NCBI GenBank assembly: GCA_964020085.1
Contig: OZ026606.1
Span: 8,859,683 to 8,923,682, forward strand
DNA length: 64,000 bases
Origin: Micromussa lordhowensis
Taxonomy: Eukaryota; Cnidaria; Anthozoa; Scleractinia; Lobophylliidae
Direction of reading: 5' to 3'
In this document: one piece after another, positions 10,206-20,338 of the stretch
Numbering within the stretch: the stretch's first letter is position 1
How the letters are laid out: the number at the start of each line of letters is the position of its first letter
The notes under the pieces: model-generated
Database searches by the model: none
Seen by the model: only the letters and a program-made list of their open reading frames with translations
What the model was told of the DNA's origin: nothing
Translations under genes and position numbers: made by a program

Positions 10206-11468
10206 CTAATTCTGCACACTATATACTACTCCCTTATTTATCGCGCTTAGTGTTGTGGTGTTATCAGTGCGCACAATGATCCACTTATCGCGTAGTTGAT
10301 CTTTCCATCGCTCGAGGGCTATAAGAACTGTGAACGTTTCCTGCAAGTTGATGTGCACGTTCGCCAGACTAGGATAGTTAGTGGCCCAGTGAACGTAGAA
10401 CCAATCACCTTGAAAGAATCCTCCTCCGCCAATCAGACAGGCGTCGGTAGAGAATTCTTCGGTGGGAACCGGCTCCGAATCTACGAAAAAGGTTTTGCCA
10501 TTAAAAACGCCTAGAAATTCTTTCCACCATTCCAAATCTGCTCTCAGGGGAGCGTTTATCCGAACATGATGATGTGGGCGCTGCATGTGGTTAACCGTGT
10601 CAATCATACGCCGTAAGAAGGTCCTTCCGCCAAACACAACGCGTGCGGCAAAATTGAGCTTGCCAACGAGAGACTGCAAGTCTCGTTTTGTGATAGATCG
10701 CTTCGCAGTTGTTTCGCTAAGTAATAATCGCAGTTCGCAGAGTTTGCGTTCGGGCAACGTTAGCTGCCTGCGCACAGTATCAATTTCAATGCCTAGAAAA
10801 GTTAATCGCTGACAAGGCCCGACAGCCTTGTCCCAGTTAATCTGAAATCCGAGTTCGCCTAAGAGTTTGATAAGTTCTTCGTATGCTTGTTGACATTCAA
10901 CCTTAGTGTCGGCTATGATAAGGAAGTCGTCAAGATAAAACAAAACCGTAAATCCCCGCCTTTCCATCATGCGCGTGATCGCTTGAGTTAACCTATGAAA
11001 TATTTCCGGGCTTTTTGCAGCCCCAAATGGAAGCTTGCTGTCGTACAGATATGTGAGAGCGTCATCACCACGAAATTGCCACGCTAGTCCTGTTGCAGGG
11101 TAGTTGGACGGATGAATGGGCACATGGCGATAAGCACTTTTAAGGTCAATTTTTGCCAGATATGCGTTACTCTTGATAAGTGAAACTGCTTTGTCCACCG
11201 TCACGTATGAATAGTGGTGTTGTGTGTCAGTGTATGAATTAACATTACTGTGTTGCGGTCGGCTGCAATCGTGGATAAGACGGACTTTGTCACTGTCCGG
11301 TTTCGGTATCGCTCCCAACGCGCTTACTATAGTAGGTTTTTCAGTTGTAACTATGTAGTTTCCCTGTTGTATTTCTTCGCGTATTGTCTTTTCAACTGTG
11401 TCGCGTACATCGTGTTCCGCTGCCGATTTGTAATTCGTCGCTTCTGCGTGTCGTAGTTCAGAGTCCAA
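10206..11468 (-). CDS. DIRS-type reverse transcriptase, partial
   Basis: A 420-residue frame. Recognisable RT landmarks are LIHDCSRP (about 65), KIDLKSAYRHVPI (motif A, about 105), LPFGAAKSPEIF (motif B, about 148), FYLDDFLIIA (catalytic YLDD, about 178) and LGIEID (about 228). An RNase H-like start (STDACLIGGGG, about 345) and RTDNTT (about 405) follow. This wording is that of DIRS/Ngaro-like polymerases, not LTR or LINE ones. The last residues come from non-element DNA after truncation. Upstream the frame is broken: the residues expected before position 1 continue in another frame at 11470-11533, so at least one indel has occurred near 11470. Confidence 0.8.
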   Translation of the reverse strand: MDSELRHAEATNYKSAAEHDVRDTVEKTIREEIQQGNYIVTTEKPTIVSALGAIPKPDSDKVRLIHDCSRPQHSNVNSYTDTQHHYSYVTVDKAVSLIKSNAYLAKIDLKSAYRHVPIHPSNYPATGLAWQFRGDDALTYLYDSKLPFGAAKSPEIFHRLTQAITRMMERRGFTVLFYLDDFLIIADTKVECQQAYEELIKLLGELGFQINWDKAVGPCQRLTFLGIEIDTVRRQLTLPERKLCELRLLLSETTAKRSITKRDLQSLVGKLNFAARVVFGGRTFLRRMIDTVNHMQRPHHHVRINAPLRADLEWWKEFLGVFNGKTFFVDSEPVPTEEFSTDACLIGGGGFFQGDWFYVHWATNYPSLANVHINLQETFTVLIALERWKDQLRDKWIIVRTDNTTTLSAINKGVVYSVQN

Positions 11469-11828
11469 GATATAATGCGAAAGCCTTCTGTAAGTCCTTG
11501 TAGCAGATAGTCACGGTCAATATCATTGCTCAAATTTTCTGTCCAGGCGTCAATGTTATCATTTAACGGAGATGGGTGTAAATATGGGCTGGATCCGAGT
11601 CATGTGCGTTGGCTGGACATCGTGGGAGGGTGTTCGTGTTGAGGGTGGGGCTGAGAACAATTAGCCACAAGGGTGGCGGCAGATTGGCTTGACAGCTTGT
11701 GGTTGGCGGCCGTAATTGGAGCGTGAGTCGGCAGAAGGCCTAGCCAGAGTTTGGTTAAATTGAGACAATGTACGACGTTTAACAAGAAACCGCGTGTGAA
11801 GATGCTGTGAATCGCTGCCCCAGCGAAA

Positions 11829-12605
11829 TCAGTACTGGTGCTGAAGTTTACGATACTCGTTGTCATAGACTACAACAGAGGCAAGAGTGTGGGACTCGAG
11901 CAATTCTGCTACTTTCACAGTGTATGAAAGATAATCGGCAATTTGGGACGGGCCCGAAAGCTTTCCTGTGTTTGACAGCTTGTGCATAATTCGCGCATTT
12001 GCGGCAACCCACATGGACAGTGAAATGTTTTCTAATTTTGGCTTGCTTCTGGGAGCACGTAGGACAATTCGTGCATCAGCAGACCCACCAATTTCTTGCT
12101 CGTCCTCAACGGAGCCATTGTACGTCGCAGTACTTATAAAGTCAGGAATAAGCAAAGGTTTTGTCTCACCTTCTTTCTTGGACTGCGGTTGGTGTTGAGT
12201 TCCCAAGAACACCTGTGGGTTGTTGTCAACCCTCTCGAGGGGCGTGGAAAATGGCTGTCCTGTAGCTCCGAGCGTAACAAGCGGATCATCCATGGAGATT
12301 CCTCCGATCTTTTTCAGCAGGTCTTCCAGGCCTCCATCGTTGGCGAGTGACTTGGTAGTAACGGGGGTGCTCTCGCTAGAATGTTTTTCTTCAGGTTTTT
12401 GGTCTGGGTTTGTACCGCTCAGCAGTTTCAAAGCCTGCATGAACAGTTTTCTCTGCCCGAGGGTTAAGTCTAGCGTTGCTACATCGTCCGCTTGAACTAA
12501 CTTTAAGGCTTCCTCGCTGTCCAGGTCGTTTTTCTCTAAGGACTCCACCGTGCTCTGCTTCAGTCCATTTTCACTGCACCATTTTTTAAAATCGAAACCC
12601 GTCAT
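11829..12605 (-). CDS. Gag-like ORF1 of the DIRS element
   Basis: 258 residues. The N-terminal 65 residues look like a SAM/death-fold helical domain (FDFKKWCSENGL, then LTLGQRKLFMQALKLL). A polar linker follows, then a conserved-looking block (IPDFISTATYN, SMWVAANARIMHKL, IADYLSYTVKVAELL) seen in gag-like proteins of marine DIRS elements. The frame ends at a TGA (11829-11831), but plausible gag wording continues in the same frame after it, so the stop is probably a disabling mutation. The functional assignment rests on position and style. Confidence 0.6.
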   Translation of the reverse strand: MTGFDFKKWCSENGLKQSTVESLEKNDLDSEEALKLVQADDVATLDLTLGQRKLFMQALKLLSGTNPDQKPEEKHSSESTPVTTKSLANDGGLEDLLKKIGGISMDDPLVTLGATGQPFSTPLERVDNNPQVFLGTQHQPQSKKEGETKPLLIPDFISTATYNGSVEDEQEIGGSADARIVLRAPRSKPKLENISLSMWVAANARIMHKLSNTGKLSGPSQIADYLSYTVKVAELLESHTLASVVVYDNEYRKLQHQY

Positions 12606-12960
12606 GGAAAAAAAATACAGATTTGCACTAAATTCTAATACGTTGATGGCTCGCTGATCGCAAAGGGAATGCCTACTAATATGACAACTGTTCGCTTATA
12701 CTTGCCGGGCGTGGCGTGGAATTTCCGCTGCGGTATTTAATTGTGATAAACAAGTCTATCACTCACATAATTAGGCCCATATTAACAGGGTGGCCATATT
12801 AATGAGGTAGGACCGAATTTCATGACTGGTGACGCCTTAAAAAGATATATCACAATTTATACGGCCAAATTTTCATGGCCAGTTGGTGTCCGTATTAACA
12901 GGTTACGCTGTACAGACAAACAGATAGATCCGTCCAGGTGAACTATCACTGACAGTAATA
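12606..12960. other. 5' flank of the DIRS element, no gene seen
   Basis: AT-rich sequence leading up to the tandem repeats; no terminal repeat of the DIRS element could be identified by eye. Confidence 0.4.
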
Positions 12961-13085
12961 ATGACACAGAGAATTAACTCTGAAGTGTAAATTTAAGTGC
13001 TAAGTAAACCCGTGAATAACCCACTGGGCGTTAGCCCTAGTAAAGGGAATCGGGGAACCACACGAGGTAAAAGAAAAAATCTTTT

Positions 13086-13158
13086 GACCTCGGTGGGAAT
13101 CGAACACACGACCTCCGGATTAGATCTACCGTTACTCTGCCGACTGAGCTACGAGGTC
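13086..13158 (-). repeat. tRNA-like core, copy 1 (defective T-arm)
   Basis: A 73-base tRNA-sized segment with a 7-bp acceptor stem (GACCTCG/CGAGGTC) and a D-arm GCTC...GAGT. The T-arm loop reads GTGTGTTCGATTCCCAC, giving one mismatch. The anticodon arm (GGTAGATCTAATCC) does not form a canonical 5-bp stem with U33. I read it as a tRNA-derived repeat, not a working tRNA gene. Confidence 0.5.
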
Positions 13159-13383
13159 GGACAGAGAATGTCGGAGACGATTTAGATGGTGAATCACGGC
13201 GAAGAGAAAGTAAGGGTACATATGAATGTTGTGCCGCGTAGCACTAAGAACACAAATGATGACACAGAGAATTAACTCTGAAGTGTAAATTTAAGTGCTA
13301 AGTAAACCCGTGAATAACCCACTGGGCGTTAGCCCTAGTAAAGGGAATCGGGGAACCACACGAGGTAAAAGAAAAAATCTTTT

Positions 13384-13456
13384 GACCTCGGTGGGAATCG
13401 AACCCACGACCTCCGGATTAGATCTACCGTTACTGTGCCGACTGAGCTACGAGGTC
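13384..13456 (-). repeat. tRNA-like core, copy 2 (defective D-arm)
   Basis: Same layout as copy 1. Here the T-arm is perfect (GTGGGTTCGATTCCCAC), but the D-arm is damaged (CAGT instead of GAGT). The anticodon arm is equally poor. A and B box-like pol III promoter words are present, so transcription as a SINE-type RNA is possible. Confidence 0.5.
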
Positions 13457-14329
13457 GGACAGAGAATGTCGGAGACGATTTAGATGGTGAATCGCGGCGA
13501 AGAGAAAGTAAGGGTACATATGAATGTTGTGCCGCGTAGCACTAAGAACACAAATGATGACACAGAGAATTAACTCTGAAGTGTAAATTTAAGTGCTAAG
13601 TCAACCCGTGAATAACCCACTGGGCCAAATATCAATGAAAAGTACGAATGTGTACTTGATAACCTTTAATAACCACCTAAAAATGCCAGCTTCTTAAACC
13701 TATTTGGAGGTACTGCAAAAAACACTAACAGGGTTGTCACAATGTCTTGAAGCAAAATTGACTCCAAACACCCAGACAAAAGAGAAGAAATGATAACAGA
13801 GAACATCCAAGAGAAACAGTTATGTAACTTGCAATATTTCTAATTCTGGCACATTTGCCGTAACAGTGTTACCTTATTGGGCTAGCACTACTAGAACTGC
13901 TTGATGTTCTTGAACTTCCAGAGCTTCTTTCAAAACTTTGGCTACGCTTTCTAGATTTTCTTTTCTCCTACAAAGAACACACATGATAGTTGCAATTGAA
14001 GATGCAAGTAATCGATTGGGAGGTGACCAAATCCTGCAATACAATTGATTAACTCAGGAGGAAAGATGGGGATATTGTGTCCACTTAGGTTTGTCCCTGC
14101 TTTGTCCCAAAATAAATGGTGTTTCATTATGTCATACAGCATGATACAGTGAATCCTTGAACCAAACCGAGAGAGTTACTCTGCCATATAGTTAATAAGT
14201 TAAGAGTTAATAAGAGAGTTAATCCCTCATACAGTTAAGAGGCAATAAGAGAGTTAATCCCCCATATAGGCCTTACTCTTGTGTTTAAGCATTTTATTAT
14301 GGTTGTCTTTTTAAACTGTTTATATTTAA

Positions 14330-15926
14330 AGTGCCCATGTCATCAAAATTTTTATTTTCCCATCTGATTCTATGTTTCATGCAATGAACTTCTGCGAAAA
14401 AGTTTTTTCGATTGTGTGGTTCCAGAAAATATCCATACCCCCACCACGGAGGGAATTGGAAATTCCGAAGGGGAGGGGGGTCAAAGACCCAGGAAATTCC
14501 AGGGGGAAGGGGGGGTTGTATGATCGATTTAGTTTCCAAAGGTCTTTTGATTCAATTCGGATTTGAGTGTCGATCTAGCTGTTCAAAAATCCTCTCTTAC
14601 CTACTAAGTAGAACTTTCACATGAAAAATAGTGGCTTGAATACTTGTTTTTGACTCGCATTATATTTGAAATACATTTTCCTTCTTCAAAAGCATTTTGG
14701 AAGCTAACAAATGCGAAGAACGTGTCGTTGCGTGGACATGGCTGCCATTACTTGTTACCAGTCCACATGCAGTCACCTTGTGGACCGAAAAGCACTGGAG
14801 AGTAGCCTAGTTTGTTTTCGCATCGGTCTTCGAAGTGGCAGTCGATTTCTTTCATGAAAATTAGTTTCTTTATAAAGGTGGAAATGTTGTTATGATTTCA
14901 CACACTTGAGAATTTCGTATCCCTGTTTATCTCTGTCTATTTGTATGTAGTTTTGCTGTAAAATTGGCTTTCGTCTCGAGTCTGTTAGCAATCGTGTTCG
15001 CAATAAAAGTACAGTGTCAATTTCATCCACATGCATTTTATCAGTCCTTAATGGAAATTGTACCACATTTACAAAGGAAGTTGGTCGTGTTGGAAGGTAA
15101 TTTGACAAGTTCAAGTTATCTCTTCTTTTAAAGCATGTTTCACTAATCTTGAGTGTTTTCTTTGCGAGTATCTTCAGATATAGATGTTACAATCGATCGA
15201 GAATCTTAGTAGTTATGTGCAATGCAGATGGCTAAATGTTTGGAGTGTTTACTTTTACTTTAACACACTTTCTTGCCAAAACTATTTTTTCCAGAGGGTA
15301 TGGGGGGTGTACAAAATAGTAGTGGAAATTCCGGAGGGGTGGGGGGGTTATTTTACTGGTCAAAAAATTGAAATTCCGGGGAGGGGGGAGGGCTTACGTG
15401 AAATTCCCTCCGTGGTGGGGGTATGGATATTTTCTGGAACTACACATTTGGATAAAAAGCAATTTTTTATGAAGTTTTAAAAACCTGAAAATCCTATTTT
15501 CTTGCGGTCGACCCGTGCCGCTGATCACAGCATCGACATGCTCAGAATTGTGACGTAGATTAAGGAACGTGTGAGTTCAGGCTTGACTTATCTCGCTTGT
15601 TTTACCTCTGTAAATTTAGCTTCGTAGTCCATGCAAAATGCTCCTTTCCAGCATTTTGTATGAGCTACTAGCTTACATTTACAGAGGTAAAACAAGTGAG
15701 ATGAGTTAAGCCTGAAGTCACGTGTTCCTTAATCTACGTCACAACTCATTCAAAACGAAGGGAAGACTGGTGCGAATGGTGGACCAAAATGGCGGCAAAT
15801 TTGAACGATTTTAAAACTTCTAAAAAAGATTGCATTTTATCCAAATCGAATTTTAATTTCACAGTAGTTCATTGGGTGATATATAGAATCGGATAAGAAA
15901 AGAAAAAATTTGACGACATGGGCACT
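14330..15926. mobile_element. TTAA-flanked inverted-end element of 1.6 kb
   Basis: The ends AGTGCCCATGTCATCAAA and the complement near 15910-15926 match as inverted repeats over about 60 bp with mismatches. TTAA lies directly outside each end (14326-14329, 15927-15930), the target type of piggyBac. Further in, a second inverted pair (GTTCCAGAAAATATCCATAC at 14422 and its complement near 15420-15440) and a nested foldback occur. There is no transposase ORF, so it is non-autonomous. Confidence 0.55.
15541..15752. repeat. Foldback MITE nested in the TTAA element
   Basis: Arms of about 75-100 bp are inverted copies: GTGACGTAGATTAAGGAAC and TGTTTTACCTCTGTAAAT on the left, with their complements on the right. 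The central spacer is about 50 bp. No ORF. Confidence 0.65.
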
Positions 15927-16073
15927 TTAAGCTAAAAGTTTTGATCTCATTAATATAAAATAACTGAGCCACTATGCGCGCTCTCATTGGTCGATAGGTG
16001 TGTTTAAATGAGAGAATGTAAACACGGTTGTGACGTTTTAGATTCGCGCGTATTTTTAAGAAGTATTTTATAA

Positions 16074-16211
16074 AAGCAATAGATCACTTTTTCCGTGTTT
16101 ATATAGCCTCATCTAAACACTCGGAGGGTTGGGAGAATTCTTGAAAGTTCTCCCAACCCTCCTCGTGTTTAGATGAGGCTATATAAACACGGAAAAAGTG
16201 ATCTATTGCTT
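16074..16211. repeat. Foldback MITE upstream of RBM18
   Basis: Nearly perfect inverted arms of about 63 bp (starting AAGCAATAGATCACTTTTTC) flank a spacer of about 10 bases. Only one or two mismatches are visible, so the insertion is young or maintained. It lies about 210 bp upstream of the RBM18 start codon. Confidence 0.75.
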
Positions 16212-16420
16212 AAATAATCAACTCAGTTTTGCGAATGAAACAGTAAACTTACTTTGGTTGCTTCGGAACTTTTAGAATTCTCGCTCGATCGACGAGGGCT
16301 TTCTTGTCTGTCCGCCATTATTGGTCGTGTGGGGCCTGGATCGCTAGATGGAATTTTGTTCACAGCGGAATTCCATAGAACGAAACCTTCGTCATGTAAG
16401 GGAAATTGAACTGAGTCAAC

Positions 16421-16893
16421 ATGGCTGCTTCTAGTGACGGAAAAGTGAGAAAAAAAGACATCTTTGCCTTTTCAGTTTATATCAATCAAATGGTCAGACG
16501 AATTCCTCGTGCTTAATGATAATTAATGATTCTATTTTTGCAGGGAAAAGATAAAACCGTTGATAGCAAATTCACTTTGTGGGTCGGTAATTTGGACAAG
16601 CGACTAAGCGAGTAAGCTTGAGCTTTTAAAAATAAGCCATTTTAACGCTAAGCCTAACTTGGTTAATTTTGTAAAATGTCTTATATGTGTATGTATATTT
16701 TTCAGGTACAATCTTCTGAAAATTCTTCAGCGTTTTGGAGAGATCAAGAACTTCCAGCTTCATTTTCATAAATCTGGCGTTAGAGAAGGAGAACCGTGTT
16801 ATTGTTTTGTTGAGTTCAAGACATTTGAGGTAATAATAATAATAATTTAAGACTTTATTTAAGGAGGGTTAACACTTATTAGTATCACCCAAC

Positions 16894-16931
<38 letters not shown>

Positions 16932-18278
16932 GCTACTAGTGGTCTAATAGTAATAGTCATCGAGTAGCGAAATTCGCCGGTTTTGAAAACCTACCAAAAC
17001 AATGGCGGCTTCTTCGCGTTTTGTAGAAATTTCACAGTAACTTTTAGATAATTTACTTGATAATTCCATCCCAGAAAAGGCCAAAAGGGCAACAAAGTAC
17101 GGGATGAAGATCTTTGATGGTAAGTTTTCTCGTTATCGAGAAAATGAGAGCTATCGAGCGTGACGATTTGTTTCGTTTTATTCCTAAATAAATATTTCTT
17201 CAGCTTGCGTTTGCTAACTTTATTATTGCTTTTTCTGTCCGACTAGTTGGGTGATACTAAAACAATTAGACCCTTCGCCCTTTCGGGCTACGGGTCTAAT
17301 TGTTAAATAGCCAAAGGCTAATAAACTTGTGGCCCTCAGAAAATAAACCTACAATACTGCAAATACAAATACGTGATATACCGGTAATAAAAAATTATGA
17401 GAGACGCAAATAATTAAAGCACTGTAATAATTAAACCTGCCAGGTGAGTGTTGATGTTAAAAATGATATAACGAGGAGTCAAATTCCATCTGCAAAGGAG
17501 GCTAAGGTCATCAACTTGCTACTTTTTGTTTTATTTAACAGGAAGCAGAAAATGCATTGCATGGATTAAATGGCAAAATGGCACTCTCAAAGCCTCTTAG
17601 TGTAAACTGGGCAAGATTAAAACAAATGGCATATGTAGTAAGTTTGCAATAATCATCTTTGGAATATTTTGAGTAATTGAGGGGTAATATTATATAATAA
17701 TATATATGGTTTTGACTGGCTCCTATTAGAGGGGGGTGTAATGGGGATCTGAAAACTGCAAAACCATGTATAAAAACATAACAAACCGGAATATGGCATC
17801 AAAATTTACCAAAATACCACAACCATAGTTACAAATGTACTAGATGTGGTCATCAATACTTCAGGTTTGCTATGCCATTAAAAATATGAGGTTTTTGGTG
17901 AAAATTCGTCAAGATACTAGCTTTCAAGCTCAAATATCCCGAACACAAGCTTGGAACTCCAATTTTTTGGTTGCAATTTAACACTTGGTCTTTTAAAACC
18001 ACAATACTGCAGGTTAAAATAACAATTTCCACAAAACTGCATCATCGGAAACCTTTATGCCCCCTCCAGTTAGTATCCTTGAACAGGGGAAGAAAATCTT
18101 GTCTCTGTCAGAATAATATTTGCCTTCTGATGACGATGTTTCCAGTTGTACTTATAGTTTGAATGCCAATTACCCACAGTCAATCAAATCTGTGTCGTAC
18201 GTCTGGTAAACTGACTCTTTTTAGCTCAGTTGGTAGAGTGCCAGCCTGCTGTGCGGAAGGTCGAGGGTTCGAGCCCCA

Positions 18279-18319
<41 letters not shown>

Positions 18320-19603
18320 CGTGCTGCCTTTGTAAAATCATCTGCAAATGGTTAGAGGTTCAGGTCTTCTCGGATAAGGACTATAAACCGTAGGCCCCGT
18401 CTCCTGCATCTTCAATGTTACATGGTTAGCAGGGGACGTTAAAGAACCCACACACTTATCAAAAAGAGTAGGGCACGTAGTTCCCGGTGTTGTGGTCTGG
18501 CCTTGTCTCATGGGTTGGTGCTTTACATAGGGATAACCTTGTTGCACCTTTCCCCCTTGGACAGAGTTTTCCAAGAAAAATTGGTATGACTATGACTGTA
18601 TTCTCTCCATGCAGGAAAAGAGGGAACAAGGGAAAAAGAGCACAATACCATCTGCAGGCTCATCAGGACGCTCACTAAACAGGTGACTGAGACAAACTGT
18701 TGGATATTTTTTTGTGGCCAGGTTTGAGAAAGGGTGGCCAGTTTGGCGATGTTGGCCAGGGTTTGGAGAGTGGCAAGGGTTTTGCTCATGGGTGACAAGG
18801 GTTTAAAGGGTGACAAGGGTGTTGAGGGTGAGGAGGGTGTTGAGAGTGGCATAATCCCTTTTTTATATGAAGAGCCCTTATTGGATGATCAAAAAATGTA
18901 TCAAAAGTTCAAGTGCTATGGTTAGAGTTTTCTCACTGAAACAACAATAGGGAGTGCTAAACAAAAGGCATAATGAGCAGAGCAATGGCTGTGCATGTGC
19001 ATTATAATTATTCTTGGTACATTTCTTTGTCATCCTCTGCAAACAACAACATGAAATGACCATTCTGCATCATCTCAAGCATGTGAACCACAACGGCTAA
19101 TTTCTTAAATTTCTGTTTCAAATTTATCACTGTGTTCCAGATTCAGTTTCAAGATGACAATGATAAACAAACTGAATGACTTAAGAGCATCGCGAGATTC
19201 ATAATTAAAATATCAATTTTTAATTGTCGTTGTCCTCACTGTCACCTTTGTGGTTTCTTTAAAAACTCTCTGATCTTCATTGTCACGGGGTTCATTTGTA
19301 AATTAAATCAAAGTTACAAACCGAGGTAGATACACTTTTATGATCCTTGCAGAGTGAAGAATGAAATATGCAGTGTTATGTACACCTGTATCTTTTTGTT
19401 AACGTAAGGTTCTCCCTGCCTTCAGCTGTGAATCCAAGATAAGAGCAATTGAGTCCAAGCTCAAATCAATGGAAAGTGGATGTGACCATAAAACAACTTT
19501 CCAAGGAAAACATCCCCTCCTTGTTCAGAGTGAGCGGACAAGATCTCACCCTTACAAGAAGGAAGAAAGATATAGCAGAGCAAGAGGCAAACATGGAAGA
19601 TGA
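16421..19603 (+). CDS. RBM18: RBM18, RNA-binding protein with one RRM
   Basis: Six coding exons: 16421-16444, 16544-16611, 16706-16829, 17542-17637, 18615-18682 and 19426-19603. All introns are GT-AG, the phases agree and the total is 185 residues (human RBM18 about 190). A single RRM spans about residues 18-100: RNP2 LWVGNL at 20-25, RNP1-like PCYCFVEF at 61-68, and helix 2 [19 protein letters not shown]. The C-terminal part has the [14 protein letters not shown] helix and the basic tail with a [22 protein letters not shown] end typical of RBM18. The first ATG sits in a good context (CAACATGG). Function in animals is poorly defined; RNA binding is inferred from the RRM. In RNP1, PRGYCFVNF of the human protein is here PCYCFVEF, one residue shorter and lacking the glycine. 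Introns 3 and 4 carry a MITE and a SINE. Confidence 0.9.
16881..17258. mobile_element. MITE in RBM18 intron 3
   Basis: 378 bp bounded by inverted AGTATCACCCAACTAGT ends. The interior is non-coding. A stretch of AAT repeats lies just upstream at 16830-16847. The insertion lies wholly inside the intron between exons 3 and 4, so the coding sequence is spared. Confidence 0.65.
18215..18540 (+). mobile_element. tRNA-derived SINE in RBM18 intron 4
   Basis: The head carries pol III promoter words like those of a tRNA (A box TAGCTCAGTTGGTAGAGTG, B box GAGGGTTCGAGCCCC). The body of about 250 bp includes GGGGACGTTAAAGAACCCAC, wording I associate with SINE bodies, and ends near 18540. The anticodon region is not convincing as a functional tRNA. 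Same orientation as RBM18. Confidence 0.65.
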
Positions 19604-19718
19604 CAGACACTTCTGTCAGATGCTATTTCAATGAAGGAATTTTTGCTCAGCTAGGGAACAGATTGCTTTTAGATTGGAATCTTGTTTTGGAACCTAAATT
19701 GAGGTTGTCACTTTGATG

Positions 19719-19930
19719 TGGCCCAATGGTATCATGCTGGACTGCAGATCAAGTGGTCTGGGTTCAAGATCATTGAATTCTTGGGCAAGATGCATAACTC
19801 TCCTAGTACCAGTACCAGCAATGGACTGGCATCCTATCCAGAAGGGAGTACAAAATAATACTCTCGGTCACTTAATGCTATGGAAAGTGGTGTAATCTCC
19901 GGCAGTATGGACCACATTGTCTGACACTGT
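19719..19930 (+). mobile_element. tRNA-derived SINE copy (plus strand)
   Basis: Shares in the same order the blocks seen on the minus strand near 1595-1830: an AGTGGTCTGGGTTCAAGATC B-box region, TTGGGCAAGATGCATAACTC, and GGACTGGCATCCTATCC. This shows it is a dispersed family. Confidence 0.55.
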
Positions 19931-20056
19931 ACCTTTTACCATACACTGATGTAAATATGGGTTGTTGACCAAGCATGAGATCAAGATGGCTGGATAGTGG
20001 CCAAGATGCTTCATTTTAATACTTTAAAACTTTTATTATATGACAAGCCTTGAAGA

Positions 20057-20338
20057 TGATTTCCAGTCCATACTGCGCAGTTTCGAGAGTTGTTTACATT
20101 TTTTGTTCTTCTTCAAAGTGTAAAAACACCTGCCATTATGGATGCGAAGCGGTCAAAGTTTTAATTTTTTCTCCTGTGACTTGATGAAACAACTTTACAG
20201 CTGTAAAAATCAAAGAAGCTGTTGGAAAAAGAAAGGCCTCAAATAACAAATAACATTGATTCGCATTCCATTGAGTCGGAACTATAATGTTTATAAACAT
20301 TAGGGTGCTGAGAGTGTGCAGTATGGAGTGGAAATCAA
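20057..20338. mobile_element. MITE with roughly 25-bp inverted ends
   Basis: GATTTCCAGTCCATACTGCGCAG at the left and, inverted, GATTTCCACTCCATACTGCACAC at the right. The interior is non-coding, about 280 bp. Confidence 0.5.

Larger units (their letters stand above)
10206..12605 (-). mobile_element. DIRS-type retroelement, truncated
   Basis: Two minus-strand ORFs in DIRS order: a gag-like ORF1 (12605 to 11829) and a reverse transcriptase/RNase H ORF (11468 to 10206). DIRS elements normally continue into RNase H, a methyltransferase-like domain and a tyrosine recombinase. Here the coding sequence breaks off early in RNase H at about 10230, where unrelated sequence begins. ORF1 meets stop codons after 11831 and the RT start region is frameshifted, so the copy is inactive. 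Confidence 0.7.
12961..13625. repeat. 298-bp tandem repeat, two full copies and a partial third
   Basis: Units start at 12961, 13259 and 13557 with ATGACACAGAGAATTAACTC; the spacing is exactly 298 bp twice. The third copy breaks off after about 69 bp. The two full units differ at only a few positions. Each contains a minus-strand tRNA-like core. Confidence 0.85.
13626..16420. other. Intergenic with large MITE-like repeats, no gene seen
   Basis: Between the tRNA-like repeats and RBM18 lie a TTAA-flanked 1.6-kb composite repeat and a foldback at 16074-16211. The last 200 bases should hold the RBM18 promoter. Confidence 0.5.

Noticed and set aside
13086..13158. A functional tRNA gene
   Set aside because: Acceptor stem and length fit, but no arrangement gives a 5-bp anticodon stem with U33, and each copy has an arm defect.
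12997..13483. Two nearly identical 62-codon proteins
   Set aside because: The frames run through the tRNA-like repeat units; the wording (VGIEPTTSGLDLPLLCRLSYEV) is a known kind of artefact from translating such repeats.
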